Below are positions 1 to 5,531 of a stretch of 6,437 nt of DNA, one piece after another; position 1 is the first letter of the stretch, and the number at the start of each line of letters is the position of its first letter. The position numbers and the translations under genes are program-made. Under the pieces are notes generated by a model. It did no database searches, was not told the DNA's origin, and was given only the letters and a program-made list of their open reading frames with translations. This stretch comes from CANLWN01 sp039815505 (GTDB lineage Bacteria > Bacteroidota > Bacteroidia > Flavobacteriales > Flavobacteriaceae): contig JBCBZE010000201.1 in NCBI GenBank assembly GCA_039815505.1, positions 1 through 6,437 on the forward strand. Reading direction: 5' to 3'.

Positions 1-126
1 AGCGAAGCTCAACTCTCTGTTTCCGAGTCAGAAATGATTTTAGGGTTTCCAGATGAGTTTGAAGTGCCGGTTAGTGATGGTACGGTAAGAGGAATTGAAA
101 TAAATGCGAGCTTAGTTTTCAATTAA
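1..126 (+). CDS. C-terminal fragment of an unrecognised protein (cut by window edge)
   Basis: Reading frame 1 is open from the first base to a TAA at 124-126 and encodes the last 41 residues of a protein that starts outside the window. The tail is acidic, with alternating hydrophobic and polar residues (for example FEVPVSDGTVRGIEI) and ends in SLVFN, so a beta-strand-rich C-terminus is plausible. I do not recognise the family. Only 4 bp after the stop begins the first cassette-boundary-like repeat, which has the same gene-to-repeat relationship seen for the other genes here. The alternative, that this is chance open frame, is less likely because of that placement, but the sequence is too short to prove coding. 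Confidence 0.6.
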   Translation, partial: SEAQLSVSESEMILGFPDEFEVPVSDGTVRGIEINASLVFN

Positions 127-130
127 AAAC

Positions 131-234
131 GGTATACAACACAGTGTATAATTAATGGCGTGTGGATTTCCCCTAATGAAAATCCTTGCAATTAACTATC
201 TTCGGTACAGACGTACATTTTCCGCTGTTATACC
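131..234 (+). repeat. attC-like boundary element A
   Basis: The element lies between the first gene tail and the HEAT fragment. Its ends are near-complementary: GGTATACAAC (131-140) and GTTATACC (227-234) pair over GGTATA/TATACC, plus the AAC/GTT type ends. Inside is a nested stem in which TTAATGGC (152-159) pairs 7/8 with GCAATTAA (188-195), and GGATTT (164-169) pairs with AAATCC (180-185). A small hairpin TATACA/TGTATA (133-138/145-150) overlaps the left end. After AAC and a 3-nt spacer comes GTGTATAA, the local form of the RGCTATAA motif shared by elements B and G. The right end CCGCTG followed by TTATACC resembles element C. The architecture matches integron attC sites by inference; no recombinase is present to confirm it. 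Confidence 0.55.
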
Positions 235-628
235 TTCCTCTCCCCAAATATTTTGGGAATCAAATGATTATTCAGAGCTTTTCCTTTGGGCTGTTGGAAA
301 CGCTCTCTGCGAAATTGATGATAAGGAATCATATACTCAAATCATTGAAATTTGCAACAACTCCGCACTTGGAATTTCAAGACAAATGCTTTTTCTAAAA
401 ACTCTTCCCAAAATCAAAAACCCAAAAGCCCACGAAGTCCTTTTGGAGGGACTGACTGACAAGAATGTTAGAGGACATGCGCTGGATGGACTTGGGAAAC
501 TGGGGAATACTGCTGCTATTGGAACAATTGAAAAAATTGAAGTTGAAAAAGGCAAATATGAGTTTAAGGCCAAAGAAAGGGCTTTGAAAAAACTAAAAAA
601 GAAAAACAGCAGACAACAAGGGCTATAA
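155..628 (+). pseudogene. N-terminally truncated HEAT-repeat protein
   Basis: The 157-codon frame (first ATG 155, another at 176) has HEAT-like helical repeats from about residue 38 to 150: a segment SELFLWAVGNAL, then helices ending in ISRQMLFLKTLPKI, then NPKAHEVLLEGL and VRGHALDGLGKLGN, and a basic C-terminus. Bacterial HEAT-repeat proteins of this type are usually well over 200 residues, with several more repeats before this point, so I judge the N-terminal half missing. The first 26 codons or so are encoded by element A (131-234) and look non-natural. The last seven residues, NSRQQGL, and the stop are encoded by element B, so the native ends are replaced at both sides. HEAT repeats bind proteins or nucleic acids; no specific partner can be inferred. 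It might still be expressed as a short protein, but a broken gene is more likely. Confidence 0.7.
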
Positions 629-806
629 TTAATGCAGACTTGTTACTTTTCCGCAAAGGTATGTGTATATTTATGATGTCGTAAAATCTTTGGGATTTTG
701 CTTTAGAATTAAAAAAGAAAAACAAAACCAAAAGCTTTTGCTTAGTGCATAGCTTGTAATCCAACACATTTCCGCACCACACTGATCATAGCTGAGACCG
801 CAAGGC
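609..806 (+). repeat. attC-like boundary element B (composite)
   Basis: The left end GCAGACAAC (609-617), then a 3-nt spacer and GGCTATAA (621-628), matches the left ends of elements A and G. The right end GAGACCG (794-800) matches the GACCG that precedes the gene unit in elements E and F. TTTCCGC occurs twice inside (648-654 and 769-775), and a long repeat also found in element F fills 662 to about 755. This suggests two boundary elements joined head to tail, perhaps with a lost cassette between them. After GACCG the next unit starts CAAGGC (801-806), which complements 5/7 the GCCTAAC at the end of the serine hydrolase unit when the preceding G is included. There is no credible gene in 629-820. 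Confidence 0.5.
662..755 (+). repeat. Long direct repeat, copy 1 (other copy 5426-5520)
   Basis: The first 19 bases, TGTGTATATTTATGATGTC (662-680), are identical to 5426-5444. The following 75 bases align with few gaps at roughly 70-75% identity by eye, including shared blocks around GCTTT, AAGAAAA, AAGCTTT and GTGC-TAGC. Both copies are on the + strand and lie upstream of a hydrolase gene (start 159 bp after the left edge here, 125 bp in the other copy). It could be the body of a boundary element. It might also carry a promoter: TATATTTA resembles the Bacteroidota -7 box TAnnTTTG, but no convincing -33 TTTG is seen at the usual spacing. Confidence 0.75.
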
Positions 807-820
807 AAAATTTGACCCAT

Positions 821-2857
821 ATGGATAAAGACAAATTTGTTGTTAAGTATCTAGTTTTATTAATGATAATTTTCGGATGTAATGACCCTAAAAAGATAGA
901 AAACCCCAAAGCGGAAAATCACGATTCATCAGTGGCTTTTGCATACCCTTTAACTTCGATTGAAATTGATGGTGATGTCGCCGAGTGGCCTGCGGATTTA
1001 GAGAAATATCCAATAGCCGTGGTCCTTGAAAACAAAATTGAAAATAGTGAGGACTTAAATTCATTTTTCCAAGTAGGTTACTCAAAACGGAACAAATCAA
1101 TTTATGCCCTAGTAACCGTTGTTGATGATAAGCATTTAGCAGATAGTGGAGCAGGGAGATTGTCCGACGAACAAGACCAATGTTTGATGTATTTGGATAA
1201 ATTCCATAACGCCAAAGGTTCTGGTGTAAATGTGTTCTGTTTTAATGAACTCTATCAAGAAATAGACAATGCCGAGACCAACTGGGACCCAAATGCGAGG
1301 AATCCTAACTGGGACAATATAAAAGTGGTTTCCAAGAGAGATGGAAATCAAACCTATTATGAAATCCAAATTTCCTTTGAGAATGGTGTTTTTGATGGTC
1401 AAGCGTTGGGGTTGGATTTTATGATATATGACAATGACATACCTAATCAAGAGGAGGAGTTAACAAGGATTTCGTGGATAAAAAGTGAGGCCAAGGAAAA
1501 GGTTCCTTTCAAATTAGGCACTGTAGTACTCGCCGCGAATAAAAGCCGGATTGGCACCATAGAGGGAAAAGTTCAATGGAAGAAAGATTCTTTAGGCTTA
1601 CCACCAAATAAAATAAGGATATCCTCCGCCGAAATTCCCTCGTTGTGGGTTCGGGAGTCAGTAGATTCAACAGGGTACTACTCAACAAGGCTCCCCGCAG
1701 GTAAGTATAACATTCGCCCTGATAAAAATTTTTACAGTCAAGAAGATATACGCCATAAACTTAAAAAGTCATCTATTGTCGCCTCTGTAGCAGGAAAGGA
1801 AAAAACTATAGTTGCTAATTTGGAACTTGACATTGATGAGCCATTGAACTTATTGCCTGAAATAGGAATCCTTTTAAAAAATCCACCTAACAAGTATCAA
1901 CAAATAGATGATTTTGTGAATGCTTATATGGAGTTTTATGAAATTCCAGGTGTGTCTATCGCTATTATTGAAAAAGGTGAATTAAGCTATCATCAAAGCT
2001 ATGGCATCAAAAACTATTTTACTCAGGAAGAGGTAGGCGAGGCAACAATATTTGAGGCAGCTTCTATTACAAAACCTGTTTTTGCCTTTGCTGTATGCAG
2101 TCTTGCCGAAAGAGGTATTATAGATTTAGACAAGCCGCTATACCAGTATCTTCCTTTTGAAGAAATAGCTTATGATGATAGATATAAACTGATAACTGCA
2201 AGGCATGTCCTAACGCACAAAACAGGTTTTCCCAATTGGCGAAATGGAAAAATGACAATCAACTTTGAACCGGGCACACAATTCGGCTATTCCGGTGAGG
2301 GATTTGAATATTTGAAAAGAGTTGTTGCCCACGTCACTGAAAAGAATATTGTTCAAGTCTTGGAGGAGGAAGTATTGGGTCCCTTGCAACTAAGGAATAT
2401 CTACTTTGAGAAAAGCGACTATCTGTTTGATGTTGTTGCAAATGGCCATTTCTACAATAGGGCAAATATGGCAAACCTACCGGACGAGGCCGGTATGGCT
2501 TGGAGTATGCACACTAAAGCAGAATCATTTATAGCCTTTCCAATTGCTCTACTCAAAAGGAAAGGCTTAAAGCCAAAAACTTACATGGATATGCTCAGGA
2601 AGCATACCGATACCGATAAATATGAAGAAATGCAAATGGAGGGCTGGGGGAGTCATTTTGGACTTGGCATTCAAATTGAGGAAACTCCTTTCGGAATGGC
2701 TTTCGGGCACGGCGGAAACAATGGTGACTTCCTGTGTGAATTCAAGGTTTACGATGACTTGGATATGGGTTTTGCGATTTTTACGAATAGTAATACGGGC
2801 GACCAATTAACCTATCAAGCTTTGGAACAGTTCTTAATTACCGGTAAATTCAAATAA
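821..2857 (+). CDS. Lipoprotein with CBM9-like domain and class C beta-lactamase-type serine hydrolase
   Basis: A 678-residue protein. I use ATG 821 because the frame extension to 812 begins at TTG and adds only three residues. A lipoprotein signal ends in the lipobox IFGC (Cys20), so it is probably anchored in a membrane facing the periplasm or outside. Residues about 45-238 resemble a CBM9/DOMON-type sugar-binding fold (IEIDGDVAEWP start, later YYEIQISF and GLDFMIYDND). Residues about 245-338 look like a carboxypeptidase-regulatory-type beta sandwich (IEGKV, DSTGYYSTRLPAGKYNI). Residues about 360-678 form the beta-lactamase/DD-peptidase-like domain: SITK gives nucleophile Ser415 and Lys418, YSG (490-492) replaces the usual YxN, and HGG (630-632) is the KTG-equivalent. 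The family includes esterases, peptidases and beta-lactamases; substrate is unknown, and true antibiotic hydrolysis is not implied. It stands alone between elements B and C. Confidence 0.93.
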   Translation: MDKDKFVVKYLVLLMIIFGCNDPKKIENPKAENHDSSVAFAYPLTSIEIDGDVAEWPADLEKYPIAVVLENKIENSEDLNSFFQVGYSKRNKSIYALVTVVDDKHLADSGAGRLSDEQDQCLMYLDKFHNAKGSGVNVFCFNELYQEIDNAETNWDPNARNPNWDNIKVVSKRDGNQTYYEIQISFENGVFDGQALGLDFMIYDNDIPNQEEELTRISWIKSEAKEKVPFKLGTVVLAANKSRIGTIEGKVQWKKDSLGLPPNKIRISSAEIPSLWVRESVDSTGYYSTRLPAGKYNIRPDKNFYSQEDIRHKLKKSSIVASVAGKEKTIVANLELDIDEPLNLLPEIGILLKNPPNKYQQIDDFVNAYMEFYEIPGVSIAIIEKGELSYHQSYGIKNYFTQEEVGEATIFEAASITKPVFAFAVCSLAERGIIDLDKPLYQYLPFEEIAYDDRYKLITARHVLTHKTGFPNWRNGKMTINFEPGTQFGYSGEGFEYLKRVVAHVTEKNIVQVLEEEVLGPLQLRNIYFEKSDYLFDVVANGHFYNRANMANLPDEAGMAWSMHTKAESFIAFPIALLKRKGLKPKTYMDMLRKHTDTDKYEEMQMEGWGSHFGLGIQIEETPFGMAFGHGGNNGDFLCEFKVYDDLDMGFAIFTNSNTGDQLTYQALEQFLITGKFK

Positions 2858-2862
2858 ACTTC

Positions 2863-3242
2863 GCCTAACATTGCTATGTGTAATTACTTGCCTGGCTGTC
2901 GACAGACTGGTGCTCCAGTATCTACGGGCTTCTAGCTTTAAAAGGGCCTCGAACCAAAACGATGTTACAACAAAAGCTAAAAGCAATTTGGTTCATAGAA
3001 TCTTTATGTTGTCTTATAGAAATTCATCGGTCGCTTTGCTCAATGGTACGGTAATTTTTATTCCCAATACCTTAAAATTCACAAGAAACGGACGCTAACG
3101 CTACCTTCTAGATGAACTATCATTTGAAACAAACCATCCAATGAAGCCAGATTTTCAAACGATAGTTTCAGGATTTTGCTATATTTCCTTAAAAATAAAC
3201 GCCAACACTACAACCCGCACATTGCTTTCGCAGCTGTTGGTT
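2863..3242 (+). repeat. attC-like boundary element C
   Basis: The left core GCCTAAC (2863-2869) begins 5 bp after the lipoprotein stop and is identical to a classical integron attC R'' core. A 3-nt spacer is followed by GCTATGTG (2873-2880), which pairs 7/8 with CACATTGC (3218-3225), the single mismatch being T opposite T. A 10-nt spacer then leads to GTTGGTT (3236-3242), the start of the next unit. The inner arms occupy the place of attC L'' and L'. At 380 bp it is far longer than usual attC sites (about 60-140 bp), so insertions or decayed cassettes inside are likely. Bases 2868-2911 align closely with 4842-4885 of element E. Confidence 0.6.
3114..3169. repeat. Long imperfect hairpin
   Basis: GAACTATCATTTGAAA (3114-3129) pairs with TTTCAAACGATAGTTTC (3153-3169) with one mismatch and one bulged T, giving about 15 bp around a 23-nt loop. 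It lies inside the gene-free interval, about 95 bp before the next gene. It has no downstream T-run, so it is not an obvious terminator. It could be a structural part of element C or a remnant of a small mobile hairpin element. Confidence 0.7.
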
Positions 3243-3264
3243 TAGCAGGCCATTGTACAACATT

Positions 3265-4050
3265 ATGAGAAATTCTATACTCATCATCATAACCCTATTT
3301 CCCATAGTTATTTTTTCTCAAAAAATGAAGAAATGGGAACAGACACATTTTAAACTAGTAAATGAAAAATGGGTGAGGGGTGGATATGTTGAGGGCTTCT
3401 TCAATAAACAAGTCTTTTCATATGATAAAAAAGGTAGGCTAATCGAAAAAAAGAACTATGACAAAAATGATAAATTAATTGGTGTAGCAAGTTTTGATTA
3501 CAAAAGAAAATTGCTTAAGAAAAGGACATATAGAAGAAATCCTAGACATGAAAAAAAATTATTGGAGACATTATTCAGTTATAATAAAAACAATGAACGG
3601 ATTAGTGAAGTCCAGTATTGGAATGGAATAACCAGAAGGGACAGTCTTTCTAGAAAGAGGGTTGGAGATAAATGGATAGAAACCAAATATGATTCTATCA
3701 ATTTTCTAAAAGGCTATAAGGTTTCTAAAATTGAAAATGGAAGAAAAATTAGAGAACAAGAGTTTTCCAAGGACTCCATACCAATAGGAAGCGTTACATG
3801 GGAAAGATCATCAAATGGAAAACCAATTTCAAAAAAAATTGTCAACAGCTATGAGGACGGCAATTATGTTTTCACTTATATCCACTCCTACAATCAAAAG
3901 GGACAACTAACTAAAATGACAAAAAATGGAATTCTGGTTAAAAGATTTGAAATAAAAGAAAATACCAATGGACATTGGACGGAAATACTGGTATTCAATA
4001 AGGATAATCTATTAATGGAAAAAACCATTAATAAAATTGAATATTATTGA
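3265..4050 (+). CDS. Secreted protein with YD/MORN-like repeats
   Basis: A 261-residue protein from ATG 3265; the frame extends upstream to TTG 3253, but the ATG is directly followed by a good leader, MRNSILIIITLFPIVIFSQ, a Sec signal peptide probably cleaved near FSQ. The mature part is basic and strand-rich, with short repeats of the kind FSYDKKGRLIEKKNYDKN, SYNKNNERISEVQYWNG and SYNQKGQLTKMTKNG, resembling YD or YwqK/MORN-type repeats, each with an aromatic, an acidic or Asn turn and a Gly. Such proteins are common secreted Bacteroidota products with mostly unknown roles; a surface or periplasmic binding role is a guess. The gene unit is bounded by exact inverted ends GTTGGTTTAG (3236-3245) and CTAAACCAAC (4077-4086). 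Its stop is 51 bp before the next gene. Confidence 0.85.
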   Translation: MRNSILIIITLFPIVIFSQKMKKWEQTHFKLVNEKWVRGGYVEGFFNKQVFSYDKKGRLIEKKNYDKNDKLIGVASFDYKRKLLKKRTYRRNPRHEKKLLETLFSYNKNNERISEVQYWNGITRRDSLSRKRVGDKWIETKYDSINFLKGYKVSKIENGRKIREQEFSKDSIPIGSVTWERSSNGKPISKKIVNSYEDGNYVFTYIHSYNQKGQLTKMTKNGILVKRFEIKENTNGHWTEILVFNKDNLLMEKTINKIEYY

Positions 4051-4076
4051 TGATAACATTATTGTGCACCATTTAA

Positions 4077-4101
4077 CTAAACCAACCCACGTGGATCGAT
4101 C
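4077..4101 (+). repeat. Truncated boundary element D with back-to-back palindromes
   Basis: CTAAACCAAC (4077-4086) is the exact reverse complement of GTTGGTTTAG at 3236-3245, the start of the same gene unit, as expected for a cassette's own R'' core. No GGCTATAA-like arm and no GTT core follow. Instead, CCACGTGG (4087-4094) and GATCGATC (4094-4101), two perfect 8-bp palindromes sharing a base, run straight into the next start codon. I infer that most of the boundary element was deleted, fusing two units. Just before, TTGTGCACCATT (4063-4074) resembles the left end of element E. Confidence 0.55.
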
Positions 4102-4821
4102 ATGGAAAAGAATTACAATTATTTTAAGAAATTACTCCTCGCTTGGTATCAGGGCGATAAAACAGGAAATGAAATTAAGGAAGAGACCAAAGATTTTCTT
4201 GATCTGGAAGAATATGAGAAAGAGTTTGATGTATTCATCTATGCTCTCGAAGAAAGTATAAATGATTTTGATGATGACATTGGATATGAATGGGAAGAGT
4301 ATAAAGAATATGCAGAAGACACTGCACCGACCGTAAATGGAGTTTGTCATAATATTGGTCAAATGTTAGCCGGTAATCAAACCAGTGAAGAATTTATAGA
4401 TTGGGCCACATGGCACAATTTAGATGGTGGCGAAACGACAAGTGGTAAGTTTGAAAATAGAAGTATAGAATTCTTTTGTTTGTACTTTATACCTGAAAAT
4501 TATAAAAATTTAAATACTGATTTTTACCAAAAAGCTATACCACTCTTAGAGAAGAGCAATAAGCTGACTTATAGCGAGTTTACAATCGGATTGTATCTGT
4601 TAGTGGAAAAGGAGAAAAAAAGTCTTTATTTCTTTCTCAACGAGTATGTAAAAGGCACTAAAAACGAAGAAGATTTAGAAAAGTATTTAGTGAAAAAGTT
4701 CAATAGAAATTTACCAGATTTCATTTTTAATTTATCGACCTTTCCATATTTAGATGAATTAAATAGATACAGAGATGAAAAGCTGAATGTTGGCAATCTA
4801 TTGGAAAAAATGAAAAAATAA
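4102..4821 (+). CDS. Acidic cytoplasmic protein of unknown function
   Basis: A 239-residue protein from ATG 4102, with no signal peptide or membrane segment. The first 80 residues are very rich in Glu and Asp (EIKEETKDFLDLEEYEKEF, DDDIGYEWEEYKEYAED) and probably helical. The middle has TSEEFIDWATWHNLDGG and a hydrophobic block IEFFCLYFIPENYKNL. The C-terminal 90 residues look alpha-helical and more basic, ending LLEKMKK. I do not recognise the family. The acidic, helical, soluble character recalls some immunity proteins of bacterial toxins, but there is no toxin next to it: the upstream secreted protein shows no nuclease or other toxin motif. It starts 51 bp after that gene, so co-transcription is possible. 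A boundary element directly follows it. Confidence 0.85.
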   Translation: MEKNYNYFKKLLLAWYQGDKTGNEIKEETKDFLDLEEYEKEFDVFIYALEESINDFDDDIGYEWEEYKEYAEDTAPTVNGVCHNIGQMLAGNQTSEEFIDWATWHNLDGGETTSGKFENRSIEFFCLYFIPENYKNLNTDFYQKAIPLLEKSNKLTYSEFTIGLYLLVEKEKKSLYFFLNEYVKGTKNEEDLEKYLVKKFNRNLPDFIFNLSTFPYLDELNRYRDEKLNVGNLLEKMKK

Positions 4822-4835
4822 ATCATAAAAACGGT

Positions 4836-5048
4836 TGCACACCATTGGCTATGGATCATTGCTTGCCTACCTGTCAACAGACAGGTTCTCGGCTAGCCTT
4901 CGACAAGCTCGGGCCATCGCTTCTGAAAATCCTAGCGGATTTTCAGTTTGATGTGTGCCTGCAAGTGCCGGTAGGCAGGCTTGTAATGTTTAGTACTATC
5001 CAGATAGCTATCGGGACACGCAACTACCCATTGCCTGGACCGTTGGCA
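4836..5048 (+). repeat. attC-like boundary element E
   Basis: The left core TGCACAC (4836-4842) complements 5/7 the right core GTTGGCA (5042-5048). Inside them GGCTATGG (4847-4854) pairs 7/8 with CCATTGCC (5028-5035), again with a T opposite T, in the position of attC L'' and L'. Spacers are 4 and 6 nt, within the normal attC range. The central part has nested stems: ACCTGTC/GACAGGT with loop AACA (4869-4886), a 10-bp perfect stem CTGAAAATCC/GGATTTTCAG (4923-4946), GCCTGC/GCAGGC (4957-4962/4975-4980), and a long-range TGCCTACC/GGTAGGCA pair (4864-4871/4970-4977). The right end GGACCG before GTT matches element F. This is the most complete attC-like architecture in the window. Confidence 0.65.
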
Positions 5049-5063
5049 TTTATTATAAAAAAA

Positions 5064-5078
5064 TTAGCCACTGGCTAA
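5064..5078. promoter_or_regulatory. Perfect 15-bp palindrome upstream of small membrane protein gene
   Basis: TTAGCCA-C-TGGCTAA is a perfect odd palindrome ending 14 bp before ATG 5093. The one-base centre is too small for a strong hairpin loop, so a dimeric-repressor operator or a stem with a few unpaired bases near the ribosome site are the options. There is no regulator gene nearby, so the role is speculative. Confidence 0.35.
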
Positions 5079-5092
5079 ACTCAAAATTACGA

Positions 5093-5266
5093 ATGGACAA
5101 ATCAACTAAAGTTTTATTGATCATATTGGGAATTACAGCAGTCGGAGTAGGAATTTGGTCGTATATCTCTGAAAAGGATACTTTCCATACATACTCGGCA
5201 ATATTTATCGGAATCGCGTTAATAGGAACTGTGATTTCAATACCGACGAAACGTAAAAATAATTAA
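5093..5266 (+). CDS. Small two-helix membrane protein
   Basis: ATG 5093 to TAA 5264-5266 encodes 57 residues. Residues about 6-24 (KVLLIILGITAVGVGIW) and 35-50 (SAIFIGIALIGTVISI) are hydrophobic and long enough to span the membrane. They are joined by a short polar loop SEKDTFHTY and followed by a basic tail PTKRKNN, which predicts both ends in the cytoplasm. Codon use looks natural and the gene sits just after element E, in the place where a cassette gene is expected. Small hypothetical membrane proteins like this are common in Flavobacteriia; function is unknown. It is inside a unit delimited by TTGGCATTT (5043-5051) and its exact reverse complement AAATGCCAA (5372-5380). Confidence 0.75.
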   Translation: MDKSTKVLLIILGITAVGVGIWSYISEKDTFHTYSAIFIGIALIGTVISIPTKRKNN

Positions 5267-5374
5267 CTGTTTTCAAGAAACTTTACGAACGGACTTTTTG
5301 CTCGGTTGAAATTGAATTGCTGAATGGATGCCAAAAACAGAACGTTGGACTTACTATTCGGCCAAAAAAACAAA

Positions 5375-5531
5375 TGCCAATAAAACCTGAATACAATGCG
5401 GATTTTAGGGTTAAATCAATAGGTCTGTGTATATTTATGATGTCACCAAATCTTATGGATGTAGCTTTGGACAAGAAAAGAAAAAGCAAAATAATAAGCT
5501 TTAGCTCGGTGCTTAGCCTAGACCGTTACCT
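5375..5531 (+). repeat. attC-like boundary element F (degenerate left half)
   Basis: AAATGCCAA (5372-5380) complements exactly TTGGCATTT at 5043-5051, so TGCCAAT (5375-5381) is the probable left core of the small membrane protein unit. No clear GGCTATAA arm follows. GGTCT (5422-5426) and AGACC (5520-5524) form a 5-bp inverted pair bracketing the long repeat copy. The right end GACCG followed by TTACCT (5521-5531) matches the form in element E. The 5267-5550 interval holds no convincing gene; a short open stretch ending at the TGA 5388-5390 could be the remnant of one. Confidence 0.5.
5426..5520 (+). repeat. Long direct repeat, copy 2 (other copy 662-755)
   Basis: The first 19 bases are identical to 662-680 and the rest aligns at roughly 70-75% by eye. 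In this copy the repeat is open in the frame of the following alpha/beta hydrolase, so an automatic caller could wrongly extend that gene through it to about 5317. The tail GTGCTTAGCCTAGACCG leads directly into the gene-unit start. Confidence 0.75.

Larger units (their letters stand above)
2858..3264 (+). other. Gene-free structured interval between the lipoprotein and the YD-like gene
   Basis: This 407-bp stretch has open frames, but none looks coding. It holds element C and several inverted repeats: TAGCTTT/AAAGCTA (2933-2939/2974-2980), GAACCAAA/TTTGGTTC (2952-2959/2988-2995) and a long hairpin at 3114-3169. Besides GCCTAAC at 2863 it contains CGCTAAC near 3092-3098 and GCCAAC at 3201-3206, both resembling cassette-end cores. 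That suggests one or two decayed or lost cassettes. TATATTTC (3180-3187) is a 7/8 match to the Bacteroidota -7 box but lacks a clear -33 partner, so I do not call a promoter. Confidence 0.6.
4822..5092 (+). other. Intergenic interval filled by element E and its hairpins
   Basis: A 271-bp stretch that is visibly richer in G and C than the flanking genes. Nearly all of it is element E, followed by a perfect palindrome next to the small membrane protein gene. The frame 4845-5078 is open, but its codons are made of the inverted repeats and it is not credible as a gene. Short motifs familiar from interspersed repeats of this group are present, such as CCTTCGACAAGCTCGGGCC (4896-4914) and the palindrome GATAGCTATC (5003-5012). 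Confidence 0.7.

Noticed and set aside
131..234. Terminal inverted repeats of a miniature transposon (MITE)
   Set aside because: No flanking target duplication is visible, and the same end motifs recur at gene ends in a fixed orientation, fitting boundary elements better.
564..782. Minus-strand open frame over element B
   Set aside because: Its poly-Phe and Lys-rich stretches are the reverse of A-rich repeat sequence; no start context or family.
812..820. Start of the lipoprotein at TTG 812
   Set aside because: ATG 821 is three codons downstream and leaves a complete lipoprotein signal.
2871..3098. 75-codon open frame after the lipoprotein
   Set aside because: It overlaps element C and inverted repeats, and has no recognisable protein character; at most a decayed remnant.
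3253..3264. Start of the YD-like protein at TTG 3253
   Set aside because: ATG 3265 directly precedes a standard signal peptide.
3265..4821. Toxin-immunity pair formed by the YD-like secreted protein and the acidic protein
   Set aside because: The secreted protein shows no toxin domain and ends without a variable C-terminal module; a core-like junction separates the two genes.
4923..4946. 10-bp perfect hairpin as a transcription terminator for the acidic gene
   Set aside because: Only three T follow and it lies about 100 bp after the stop inside nested stems of element E, so a structural role fits better.
4845..5078. 77-codon open frame between the acidic protein and the small membrane protein
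   Set aside because: It is made of nested inverted repeats in element E, with atypical codons.
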